In this document: in pieces, positions 24,391-35,200 of the stretch
How the letters are laid out: the number at the start of each line of letters is the position of its first letter
How positions within the stretch are numbered: position 1 is the stretch's first letter
Source: Membranipora membranacea
Lineage: Eukaryota; Bryozoa; Gymnolaemata; Cheilostomatida; Membraniporidae
Assembly: GCA_914767715.1 (NCBI GenBank)
Contig: OU612071.1
Coordinates: forward strand, 22,937,681-23,001,680
Reading direction: 5' to 3'
DNA: 64,000 bases
The notes under the pieces: generated by a model
What the model was told of the DNA's origin: nothing
The model's database searches: none
Seen by the model: only the letters and a program-made list of their open reading frames with translations
Translations under genes and position numbers: made by a program

Positions 24391-24647
24391 ATTATCTCTT
24401 GTCTTTTCCCCTGTGCAGGTAGTTAAAGCAATGAACTCCCTCTCCTTCATTGGTTACAGAGCAGACAGTAGAACATGGCATGAGGTCAGACGGAGGATAG
24501 ACTAAGCTAGTCTGACAGGGCGCAGATGTGTGTTAGACTCACATATATACTCAAAGAAACAAGTCACTGTACAATGACAGGTAGGTGAAAGTGGTTGTTT
24601 GCTGTTTGTTAACTGTATTTGTGCTGGTGTACCTGTCAACCAGGTGA
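24391..24647 (+). repeat. second copy of the duplicated exon block
   Basis: The exon 24419-24505 starts VVKAMNSLSF and ends EVRRRID with a TAA. It differs from the first copy by two conservative Ile to Val changes, and its own acceptor is kept. Preservation of the frame in both copies suggests either a recent duplication or selection. The sequence between the copies (24059-24390) is unique. Confidence 0.6.
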
Positions 24648-26104
24648 AGGTTTTGTTATTGTGAGTAACAGTCTTACCTTCTAACTCTCCTACTGAGTAG
24701 TAAGAATTTGTCCACAACTACCCAACAATGAGTTCATTGGACCCAGCATGGATCATCATTAATCCTGATATCAATAATCTCTGGATGAAACTCAGTATAA
24801 TTCTATTCCAATCAACATAGTATGACATTATGATAGTATGACCAGAGACCATAGATATATATCTATAGTCTCTGGTATGACATTATAACTATTAACTTTG
24901 ATGGCTGGCTGTGCCCACAGCGGCCAATTTGTGGTGAACACTGAATTAGATTCTTCTCATAGAATGGAAATAGTATCATAGCGTTATACGGTTAGGACAC
25001 TAAACACAGGCACCCATCTGACTGTGATCTGATTGGCTGTCCCTAGTAGTATGAATAATTAGCCTGAGAAATTGTCTTGTTTACAAAATTGCAAACAGTA
25101 ATTATACCCCTACAGTGTCGATGATTTGGGCATTTCTAGATTGCTACTAGGGACTGGCTATTTTTGCAAGCCCTTGGTTTTGCAAAAGAAAGCTAATGAT
25201 GCTACTCCAGATATGGAATTCAATGGTGGTGAATTACTTCTGAGTTACCAATTAAGGTTCCGTTGAAGAAAAAGGTCTAACTCTTTTATGCTTTTTGCGA
25301 TGAAAAAAACATTCTTTTCATGGTGTCTATGATTGTTGTATTGGTGATACTAGAGATGATGCTCACTTATAGAATGTGATCATTGCTGGCTGATATAGTA
25401 CGCTGATATAGTACGCTGATTTAGTACGCCCACTTGTCTGCAGTATATGATCGTTCACTTATGGTTTTACTTAGAAGACCTCTTGTGTAGTTTTGCAGAT
25501 TTCAGTGCACATACTTACTTACATACTTACAATTGAATATTCATGTCTGACAAAACGACTGGCTGTGGTTCGTTTAGTAATAATATGTCCTTTCAGTGTG
25601 TTTTGCTCTGGGGAAGGGGGTGGGGAGGTTGAACTATAGACAGACAGATCAATATCTGATCGGCTGCTGTGACACCCGCAAAGTTTAGACAGCTTTTTAA
25701 TTTGTTGGTTTTCATAACAGCGTGTTTTTGTAGACCTCTTGTTTTATTTACAGACAGAATTAGCACAGCTCCTCAGTAAGGCACTGTTGGGTTAAAAACT
25801 AATTGTTGTAACAAGAAACAGACAATCTGAGTTGTTCCCTTGGGATAAGGTGAGTGGACAATCAATTATGTCGCGAAGGAAAGCTCACAAAACTTTCTGC
25901 TACAGATTTTGGCATCCAGTCACCTCACCTTGCCTACCCATTGTTTGATAAACTTGGTTAGGATCGCGTACCTTGGACTCATATAGACCTTCTCAGTATT
26001 AATTATCCTCTGTGACCATTAGTTAATTGGCCTTGAGATTATATTTTATTTCTTGTTACTAGATTTGTTTATGAAATATTTGTAAAATTGTTCCCACCTG
26101 TACT
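24648..26104. other. intergenic, no gene recognised
   Basis: Apart from the palindrome at 24841-24876 and a short GTACGCTGAT direct repeat near 25400, I see no coding or RNA feature. Confidence 0.4.
24841..24876. repeat. short near-perfect palindrome
   Basis: ACCAGAGACC pairs with GTCTCTGGT around a TATATAT centre. TATGACATTAT occurs on both sides, so it could be a tiny hairpin insertion with a duplicated flank. Confidence 0.5.
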
Positions 26105-28230
26105 TAAAGTGGCTCGACCGGTATATAGGCCAGAAGCAGCTATAGCATAAGTTTTGGCATTATATGCGTGGGGAAATAACTCCTATTCTGTGTAGTCTAA
26201 CTAATCTAATCATCAGGGAATTCCAGGTTGAAATTGCATTGTCGGATTTGTTGACATGGCAATTAATTCACGAAGTAAACTTGTAGAGAAGTCTGATCGT
26301 ATAAGACCAGCACAAATTGAAAAATTTCAATTGAATTATGTCAAACTTCTTATGGGACTAGTACCATATTGTATGGTCTTAAGACCACTGTCTTGGGGCA
26401 ATTACCGACAACATTTTTGATGTTTCAATTGCCTCTTATGTCATTTTTCGGCTGGATATCGTTTGTATAACACATGAGCAAAGAGTTCAATGAGTACCTC
26501 ACTTTTCAGCAAAGAAACCCAACTGTCAGAGTCTGAAAAACTTAGATATGCCAGCTTCGTATACTTTCCTAACATGCTAATGACATGATATGGGGATATG
26601 CGGTAGCGCTGTCACTCACCAACCACCCCATGCAATGAAAAACATACACAATGTAGAACCCAGGACTATAGTGTTCACTTGTGTCAACTGCATCAAACTC
26701 TTGACTTCCTACTAATCACATATCGATAGTGTGAATATTTGGGATATGCAGTAGTGCTGCGGCTGACCTCTTGACACACTTTTTTCCTACATCTTGTCTC
26801 ACGTCTAGGCTGCTTTTTGTCTTGTTCTCATTGAGATGTAGTGCTGTCGCTGACCACCTTTTAAGATGATGTGATAGAATATCTTGTTAAAATCATACAT
26901 ATAGTCATGTTTTCTGCTGACCATATTAATCACTTAACATTTCACTTACCTAACCGATTGTGAAGAAAATTGCAGGTATGCTGCCGCGCTGCCGATGACA
27001 TGATTGCTGCAAAAGGGTACACTCTCAGTTTTAGATTCAGCACGTTGTTCTACCCTAGATATACCCTTGTTTAAAACTCAAAACATTTCACTTATTATAA
27101 GCGATTTTGAGAAAAATTGCAATATGCTGCCGCGCTGCCAATCTTCCGCTGACATGATTGCTACGACTGGGTACACTAGACCAAGTTTGGTCCATTTGCC
27201 TGCATTCCGAGTGGCTTCCAATCCACTGGTCGGTGTCACCAGTGGATCGGGAGCAAAAGGCATGCGGGCAATTGGATCAAACATGTTCTAGGTTACACCC
27301 TTATTTCTTTATATTCAGCACGTTATTATACCCTTGAAACACCTTTTATTTAAACTCTTAATATTTCACTCATTAAAAGCAATTTTAAGAGGAAATGAGG
27401 ATATGCTGCCGCGCTGCCGCTGACATGATCGCTACAACTGGGTACACCCTTAATATTGGATTCAGCACGTTGTTCCACCCTAGAAACACCTTTTATTGAA
27501 TTCTTAACATTTCACTTATTAGGTAAATTCGCGCCCTTGGTAACTATATTAAATAAACATTAATTATAATCATTTTCATGGGGAAATCCAACTGAATCCA
27601 ACTTGAATCCAAGTTGTCTCCCTATTAACAATGAGGAGATAATTCTAAGTTTCATGTCAATATTGGTAATAGGGAGACAACTTGAATTCAAGTTGGATTC
27701 AGTTGGATTTCCCCATGAAAATTATTATAATTAATGATTATTTAATATAGTTACCAAGGGCGCGAATTTACCTATTATATGCAATTTTGAGAAATATTGC
27801 GGATATGCCGCCGCAAGACAGTATCATACTAACCTCATAAAGATCTGACATTATACTAATTGAAACTTTTAAATTTGTCCTGATCTAACACGAGCAGACT
27901 TCTGCAAGTAAGTTTACTTGGTAAATAAATTGGCAAGTCAACAAAATCCCCTCAATGCAGTTTCAACCTGGAATTCCCTGAAGATTAGATTAGTAATATT
28001 ACACAGAATAGGAGTTATGTCCCCACACATATAATGCAAAAACAAAACACCTTTTAATTTCTAAATATGACCACTGCAACTGGGTACACCCGGTGAATTT
28101 TACAGAAGAAACATCAATGAAGTATAATATGCGATCGGATTCCTGCCATCAAAAATTGTTCGTGCCATTTTGTTATAGAGCAGTTACAGCTAGGCTGCTT
28201 CTGGCCTAATTAAAGGGCCAGTCAATGTAA
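26105..28230. mobile_element. foldback-type element with internal tandem repeats and a nested MITE
   Basis: The left arm (about 26127-26385) and right arm (about 27815-28200) are diverged inverted copies. Examples: GGCCAGAAGCAGC near 26128 against GCTGCTTCTGGCC near 28196, and GGGAATTCCAGGTTGAAA near 26217 against its complement near 27972. The interior (about 26590-27520 and 27774-27815) carries degenerate tandem units with a GATATGC...GCCGCGCTGCCGCTGAC core at about 26592, 26745, 26835, 26972, 27120, 27400 and 27802. A palindromic MITE (27521-27773) is inserted in the last unit. No transposase gene is present, so the element is non-autonomous. The outer ends are approximate. Confidence 0.7.
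27521..27773. mobile_element. palindromic MITE, 253 bp, with ATT target duplication
   Basis: The ends AGGTAAATTCGCGCCC and GGGCGCGAATTTACCT open a near-perfect hairpin of about 110 bp per arm around a short unique loop (about 27635-27665). ATT lies on both sides (27518-27520 and 27774-27776). Removing the element with one ATT restores CACTTATTATATGCAA, which aligns with an uninterrupted sister repeat unit at about 27087 (CACTTATTATAAGCGA). That gives an internal empty-site check. Confidence 0.88.
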
Positions 28231-28962
28231 AGCGATCACCCAGCCATATCAAATTCCAACGGGGTTAGCAGTATTCAAATTCCTCCTGCTATTTCGGAAT
28301 TAAGAGGAGAAGCAGTGAATTATTTTTAATGGGAATCAGACGTGCGGATGCGGAATTCTGTGATACACATGCCCAATAAATTTTCATTCCAATAATGGCA
28401 TTGGAAAGTGGTGAAAATATGACTGATGTCATACGAAATCGCCCAGTTCCGATGATTTCAAATCATCCGCTTCAAAATATACGAGCTCTTATTGGTCAAT
28501 TTTGACGTTATGATTTTAGAGGTTGCCTAGATACCGTTGTCAAGATTGAAATTGACCGTTGTAATTAAACCCTATTATCCCAAGTGTGATGAGCCAACAC
28601 AACAATAGCTATATCATACACTTCTATTCAACTTTATTCATGGGTGTCTGCGAATCACAATTTCTTATATAACACATTTGACCACTTGAGAACGCAACGT
28701 GGACTGGCTGTTAGAGGCGGAGACCAAGGCCATTCTCCGCCTCTAATTACATTGATCAGCCAATGGTCTTGCCTGTCACTTCACATGATTAATCCCGTGC
28801 ACCCCCTTCGATTCCTTCCTCTTTAAGGAAGATTACTTTTTAAATTCTAAGCCCATCATTTGCTTTGTCAAATTTTCTAACTCAAACAACACATGAATCA
28901 TAGATATATAATGATATGAGACCTGTATCCTGTCTATCTATCTAACTCTGTGGTTTTTTCAG
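28231..28962. other. intergenic, no gene recognised
   Basis: Contains a short hairpin around 28712-28744 (TTAGAGGCGGAG pairing with CTCCGCCTCTAA). Otherwise nothing is seen. Confidence 0.4.
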
Positions 28963-29092
28963 TGAGGTTTATCTATCTGTGAGTTCCAGGAATCATCAGC
29001 AGTATGTAGTGGCTTATTCTCATTCAAAGCTACCGGCCAATCACAACACAATATACTACCCACCAATCACAGCACAGTATACTGGTGTCATG
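28963..29092 (+). CDS. isolated exon-like open segment, unknown
   Basis: A T-rich acceptor (ggttttttcag) is followed by an open stretch starting EVYLSVSSRNHQQYV and ending TAQYTGVM at ATG|GTGAGT. Both splice sites are good, but I find no neighbouring exon and no family. Confidence 0.25.
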
Positions 29093-30034
29093 GTGAGTTA
29101 TGAGCATTTCTACATCCTCCTAACTGTAAGGATATAAAACTATAAGGATGTGTATCTCTGATTGTAAGGGTTATTCTGGTCTGTCTATATTTGCCCAAGC
29201 TTAATTCAAATTTTTTCCTACTATTAAATACTGCTGAAGGTACTCATGCTACATGAATTTGTCTCTGTGCTGTCAACCAGCGATATACATATAATGGTAC
29301 GGAATGTGAGCAGAATGCCCAAGCCCATATAGTTCAAACTTGAGGGCAGCTGATAGCTACAAACAGGAAAGTACTTCAGAAACTTGTTGTAGATATTACT
29401 ACTAGTAGTGAAGTCACCTCCACACCGATCACCTGTTATACTTTTGTATGTATATCTCTGACTGATAGAGTATGTAGCTTGAGAGTACCACCTGAATGAA
29501 TGATTGTTACCAGATTTCAATCAGAGATACTCATCCTAACCTTGCAATTTTGAACTCAGTGTGGTGATATCACAACATTATCATTCTAAAAATTGGTTAG
29601 GTAGTTCCTACCTGTATAAAAGCCAACTACATCCCCTACCAACCTAGAAAAGTCCGAGTTCTCCTCTTCTTTTATCTTTTGATGTATCTATCGGATACGC
29701 TGAGGGTTATCCCATCTTTTCATAATTGAGCACAACTCTAAGTTGCCAATTTCCATTTCTAGTAGGCTATATGTTTCTCTTTATTAGGGCTATCCACATT
29801 TGATTTGAGGGGTCCCGCTGAAGTACATTTCCCTCTACCCTAACCTTTTTTTTGTCATTTATACCCCACTCATTGATCATTTGACAAAGTCATCATCGTG
29901 TATTTTCCTTTTCAATTTTTTTCTGTTGGAAGATTGAACTGGTCTAACTTAATCTCAAATGTGTCCTGTCCTCAGCCAACTTGGCCTATTTCCCATCTAC
30001 TATTGACAAGTCTGGCCTGTTGCAGATATTGTAG
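29093..30034. other. intergenic, no gene recognised
   Basis: The minus-strand frame at 29224-29520 has no motif. Sequence after about 29640 resembles the edge of repeat family X (see 30035-33337) but is too diverged to delimit. Confidence 0.3.
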
Positions 30035-30174
30035 GTTAACCAAATAAGCCGCGTCATGGTATCCATGATATCGTTTGCAACTCTAGTGCTGTTTGGGCAG
30101 CAAGTGAGAATCATCTCCATGAAGCCATTCTTTTGCTGCTTTAGATCGTAACAGTCGGTAAGAAAAGGTTCTCG
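30035..30174 (-). pseudogene. family X transposase-like exon, decayed copy
   Basis: After an acceptor-like TCATCAG on the minus strand, the sequence reads REPFLTDCYDLKQQKNGFME followed by an NSTRV motif. It parallels the better-preserved exon at 56119-56325 (EPFLTDYCDLSKQKDGFMEK). This copy loses similarity after NSTRV. The NSTRxxxEKAF pattern in the sister resembles the N-x-x-x-S-x-x-R-x-x-x-E-x-x-F block of Harbinger nucleases, but that assignment is tentative. Confidence 0.4.
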
Positions 30175-33100
30175 CTGATGATATCCAATGATACAGGTTT
30201 ACATGGCTGGTCGTATCTCTGACCAAATCATTTTGCTGTCTGAGGTTGTCCTCAGCAGTGTTTGTTCGATCCATCGTTTAACTCACAGAGAAACCTCCTC
30301 TCTGAGAAGAATAAGAGGGGATGGTTGTGTGTTTAATCAATCTTTTCTGCATCAAACTTTTCTACTCTGAATCAAACTTTACCAGGTAAATCGATATCTG
30401 TCACCATATAATGAGAAACAATCAAATTTGAGAAGTATATGTTCATAATACTCACGTGTAAGAGTACCCGAAGCCATGATATGGCTCTGAGAGCACCTCG
30501 GCAAACTGCAATGAGATATAAAAGTGTAGGTTGAGGGCTGGTTATAAAAAATTATATTGATTTCTTTGCTAGATAAACCGCAAAGTGGCTCTTACCTCTA
30601 GCAGTTTGTTACTTCGCTGGACAGTCAGTAAGAATTGTCCCTCTAAGGTTATGAAATATAGCTGGCAGATTTGTTAAGGAATACTGTTTTTACCTCAGAA
30701 ATAATGCTTGAAATTCCATCTCTTTATCATAATCACTGATAATATGTATCACATTTTTGCCCTTTGATGACTCTGCATGTGTAGGCTTAGCTTAGAACTT
30801 AGTGACTTTTGTTCAGTCTTGGCTGCCTTGTTGATGCAGGGGGTGGGGCCCTCTCTGGTGTGGGACCCTCCCTGGTTGATGTGGATGCTTATGTCAGACA
30901 GACTCTCACTATCAGATCCTGCATCAGGTCGGTCAAATTCTTCGTGATTTCCTGTAATGGACATAGCTGAGCGTACAAAAAATTACTCTTGAACCATACA
31001 ATTAGAACTACTAGTATGCATGTACATGTATATTGGTCGGTAAAAATTTGATTCGCTACTTTTCCAGATTTTGGGATGTTACTGGCAGTTTAAATCTGAT
31101 GAGGCAAATTTGTTTCGTTTGCTGTCAGTGGCAGCCCAAATACGCATGACCTAATCGCACTTGTCTTTCATTATTTTTTACAATGGTTTATCAAGGAAAA
31201 AATCAAACACTTGTTCTACTAGTTGGTTTCAGTTTTCCCTTTTTATCTTCAGTGCTGAAATCTCTATTTAAACAGGTACCAGTCTTAACAGTATATACCC
31301 TCCATTTGCTTGCACTCTACTTCTGCCCCACTTTTTAATATCAAACACTGGTGCCTTCACGACCTTTCCAAGTCTCCCTTCCAGTGTATTTGTCTACCAC
31401 ATATCAACACCGGCCATGATGACACTTTTTCTCACCAACTAGCGCACCACGTAAAAGCGGTTATAGTCAAATTTTTGATCAAGCCATTTTTAACTTTCTA
31501 TCGATTCCAGTTGAGGTTTCTTCACAGGCACCCGTGTCTGTACATCAGGAGCCTTTCTGTTGGTCACTGCAATGAGCCGTGAGTTGTGTAAAACTTGTCA
31601 GAAGTTTTGGCGGCCTTGAATTTCAAGGGTAATCTTCTCTGTCCATGAAGGAGGACAACTCCATATTTTTCTTTATTTTAGGACTTCGCATTAGCCCTTA
31701 CATTTTTATTTTCACTATGTACCATTCATTGATCTTGGTCGAGCAAATTGATGCCAACTTTTTTTCATTTTTTTTTACACAGTAGTTACCCTGGTCAAAG
31801 ATGTGAAACTCTTCTGGCAGAATAATAAATGATGATTTCTGCTCCCATTGTGATTGTGTGTAAGCTGAGGGTTCCTCTCGCTTATTCATTGCTTCGTGCC
31901 CTCTATCCTAACCGTTTCAACATTCAACGACTTTTTTAAAACATGGCTTTTGTTTATATAATATTTTTATACCTTGATTGACAAACGATTTATAGATTTT
32001 TTTCTTGTGATATAAGGCTAGATCTGAGTGATTGTGTTCTGTAGTAAGTCCTCCTCCACAATGCAGCTATAGTCTGGACTTGTTGTTGATCTCTGGTGGT
32101 GCCAGCTGTTCCATTTTTGTGTTGTTTTGTTGATGACATGACATTCAATCTTCATTAAAAAAAAATCGTAATCTGTAATCGTAGCAGAGGGAACAATGTT
32201 TAGATTGAGACAATTGATTGACTTTACCTTTGGCCTGAATCTTCTGTCTGCTATGAAAGGTAAAGGAAACCACTTACGCAGCCACTACATGCTCTGCGAC
32301 AAGGTGTGTCACTCCTGACCTTGTCTGTCACCCATCCCCTCAATCACCTCACATTTTATGTATGTTATTAATTTGCCCTCTTCAGTATTTCTCCCTGGAT
32401 AATCTCCTTTTTCTCTTGTAGGGCGTTGTTCTCACTTCACCAATATAACCCTGCAATTAAAAAAGGTTATGAGATTTTATAGAATGTTGTTGTGCTGAAT
32501 GTCACTCAGGCAAGTGGTAAGAGAGGATCAGTTATTTTCAACTTCATAAACTCTCCCCCCATACCACTCACCATATCTGGGTTTCCAGAGAAACTTCATC
32601 CATTCCATCTTCATAGTATGACTTAATCATGACTCTACATCATGTCAGCCATGAAGCATTAATACAATAAACATCTGTCGTATTAATCATGGAGTCGGCA
32701 ATTAATATCCTTTCTGTGAGGAATATTTCAAGTTCGTCAGTAGCTCTCTCCTTATGTTAATTTAGCTCAACTGCTGCTAGTATATCTGGTGTGAGAACCT
32801 TCAGATCTGGTCCTTTGCTCCGGAGAAATACAAGTGTTTTCATAGCCGTAAATATCTGTCCTATAGAGCTATTCCTTTGTCTGTTGAGTGATATTTTCAC
32901 CCTATAAAAACTCTAACAACAACTCTGATGTCATATTGCTTCAACTTTCTCTCCTGACAATTTACGTTTCCTTTAGCTATATTCATAAAAATGGCAATGA
33001 AGGTTTGAAACAAAATATATAGTGACCAGTCAACGATCAGAATACATACAAAATAACCTAGTTACAAAACAACCTAGTTACACAGGAATTCTGTGGTAGA

Positions 33101-33337
33101 AATCTCTGACCTGGTTATTGTGGGACAAAGCAAGAGTCAGAGTAAAATCAACTAGAAAGAAACTTTAAGTGAGTAAGCAAGATAAAAATGGTCATGCTTC
33201 ACATGTGCCAGCTATCATAAAAGTGGTTTATATTTTTTCCGGCTCCCTCCATGATTTTCCTTATGGCTGCGTTCCTATCTGTGGGTGACTAATGTCAGAA
33301 TAGGAGTTTAGTCTTGACAGCATTCAAGCATCTCTTC
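30175..33337. repeat. repeat family X, copy 1 (left part, interrupted by the LTR element)
   Basis: Several blocks match other parts of the window in the same orientation. About 30485-30600 matches about 43585-43690 (GAGAGCACCTCGG..TGCAATGAGA). About 31620-31680 matches about 44355-44395 (TTATCTTCTCTGTCCATGAA). About 32630-32890 matches about 57620-57860 (CCTTCAGATCTGGT). About 33140-33337 matches about 43735-43912. No gene is readable across it apart from the exon at 30035-30174. The LTR retroelement is inserted at 33337/33338. Confidence 0.6.
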
Positions 33338-33662
33338 TGTAAGGATGACATCAGATGTGAATAGACAAATTCATATCATCATCATTAATGTCATCATGTT
33401 AAGAATGTGCCAAGATTCATGACTGATTGTGCTGTCATCGAAATTAATTGATTGAATATTCATTTGCTCGCTGTATCCTGATTACATTTTGTTACCATCA
33501 TATGAACTGCTGTATTACTATTGGTTTAGATATTTTATGTCTCATATATATATATAAGTTTTACTATCAAATAAACCAGTTAATAAGTTGCAACGAAGTA
33601 GCGTAGTACTTCTAAATGATCACAAATACCCACCACAACTTGTAAGGACAGCAGACCCTTAC
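33338..33662 (+). repeat. 5' LTR
   Basis: 325 bp starting TGTAAGGATGACATC and ending GCAGACCCTTAC. Contains a TATA-like run (CATATATATATATAAG, about 33543-33558) and a polyadenylation signal AATAAA at 33570-33575, consistent with U3-R-U5 order. It matches the 3' LTR base for base over 325 bp by eye. The final A of the 3' copy is T here. Confidence 0.95.
33544..33558 (+). promoter_or_regulatory. LTR TATA-like promoter element
   Basis: ATATATATATATAAG lies upstream of AATAAA in the LTR. It is the best candidate for directing the genomic transcript. Confidence 0.5.
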
Positions 33663-33665
33663 TTC

Positions 33666-33683
33666 TGGTGTCAGAAGTGGGAT
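33666..33683 (+). other. primer-binding site (tRNA-Leu-like)
   Basis: TGGTGTCAGAAGTGGGAT starts 3 bases after the LTR. Its complement ends in CCA and matches the acceptor stem plus start of the T-arm of a metazoan leucine tRNA (..ATCCCACTTCTGACACCA), so reverse transcription is probably primed by tRNA-Leu. Confidence 0.8.
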
Positions 33684-33695
33684 TTGAAAGTTGAG

Positions 33696-35200
33696 ATGGA
33701 TCCTGGAAATCTCAACGAAAATGACGGTGGCGAGGAGGTCGACCGCAACGAATATGACGGTGGCGAGGAGGTCGACCGCAACGAAAATGACGGTGGCGAG
33801 GAGGTCGACCGCAATGAATATGACGGTGGCGAGGAGGCCGACCGCAACCTCGAGGAGGAGGAAGAGGAGCCAGTAGACGAGGCTCTTCAACAAATGTATG
33901 ATGACATGGAAGTTATCAGGCAGGATATGCAGGCCCAGGAGGAAGCGAGGAAGGAGGAGCTTGTGCAGTTAACACTAACATTTGCTGCTCAACAAAAACA
34001 GCTAATGAAACAGCTCACTGAGCAGATGACAAAGCAAATGGATGAGATGGGAAAACAGATGATGACAAAAATGGCAAATGAAAGATCAAGGACAGCAATG
34101 CAACGGATGGCTACAACACCAGTTATCAATACACCCCTGAGGACACAGCCACAGCTGATCGTTAAACAAACACCAACCCCAGGTAAGAGTTATCCTTCAG
34201 CAAGCAGTAATTCAAATAACTCAGGAAAGAAAGATTGGGTAAAGTTTGGTCTCAAATTTACTGCAAAGTCAGATGAAGATGTAGAATCTTTCCTGACCCA
34301 ATTTGAAACATGCTGCTTGCTGAATGACGTGCCTACGGAGCACCATGTTATGTTACTAGGCTTGTATGTTAAAGATCTTGCAGCTACCTATTTAAGAGAA
34401 GTAGTGAGGGAGAATGCCTCAGGTAGTTACAGTTTAATCAGAAAGCTATTCAGCTCAAAGGTCAGAGCTGGTAAAGGGGGCGAGCAGGCTGCCATGGAAC
34501 TGGCAAACATGCAGCAACAGTCAAATGAAAGCGTGGGAACCTATTTTGAGCGCTTTCGTAAAACTGTTGCTCAAAGTGATTTAGATGAGACATCTCCATT
34601 CATTTTGCTGTATTTCAGAATGGGATTAAAAATGGGCATCAAGGAGGCAGTTATGCCATTGACCAATAAAACTCTAACTGAGTTGTACCAGGCTGCCAGC
34701 GGGGCAGAAACTGGTCTAAAAGCTTCACAGCTGAACGTAAATGCATTTGATAGTTATAACAGAGGATTCAACAGTAACCCTAATCAAAATTACCGGGGAG
34801 GGTATAACGGTAACACTAGTCAAAACAAACAAGGACAAAGGCGCTGCTTTGTTTGCAATGCGCCTGACCACTATGCAAGGGAATGTCCCAAGACATACTA
34901 TCAACAGAGTCAACATAATAATAATAATAGAGGTTATAATCAGTCTAGGGGACGCGCACATGGTAGAGGCAGAGGCAGAGGAGGTCGTGGTGCTCACACT
35001 ATGGCCAATTCTCAGGTCCCTCAGGAGCCTCCAGATCCAGATATTAATCAACCATCTGAAAATACAGACAACATGCATTATGACGAGTTTGACAACTGTT
35101 TATTTGACACATGTGCTATTGATATGATTGATGACACGGACCATAACGACAGTAATGTGACCACTGAAATTTCAAGTGACACGCCACAGGGTGTGTCAAA
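33696..35200 (+). other. Gag region of the polyprotein
   Basis: Acidic repeat N terminus, helical capsid-like part (for example VESFLTQFETCCLLNDVP, typical of retrotransposon Gag), CCHC zinc knuckle at 34845-34886, then an Arg/Gly-rich stretch (about 34950-35000) expected to bind RNA. Confidence 0.85.

Noticed and set aside
29224-29520. 98-codon minus-strand ORF
   Set aside because: Composition and lack of motif or splice partners suggest chance.
33588-33695. Upstream ATG of the polyprotein frame
   Set aside because: It lies within the LTR and before the primer-binding site. The ATG at 33696 is the first after the primer site and is followed by typical Gag sequence.
34725-35127. Long frames on both strands over the Gag tail
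   Set aside because: Shadows of the Arg/Gly-rich and CCHC-coding part of the polyprotein. No splice or motif support.
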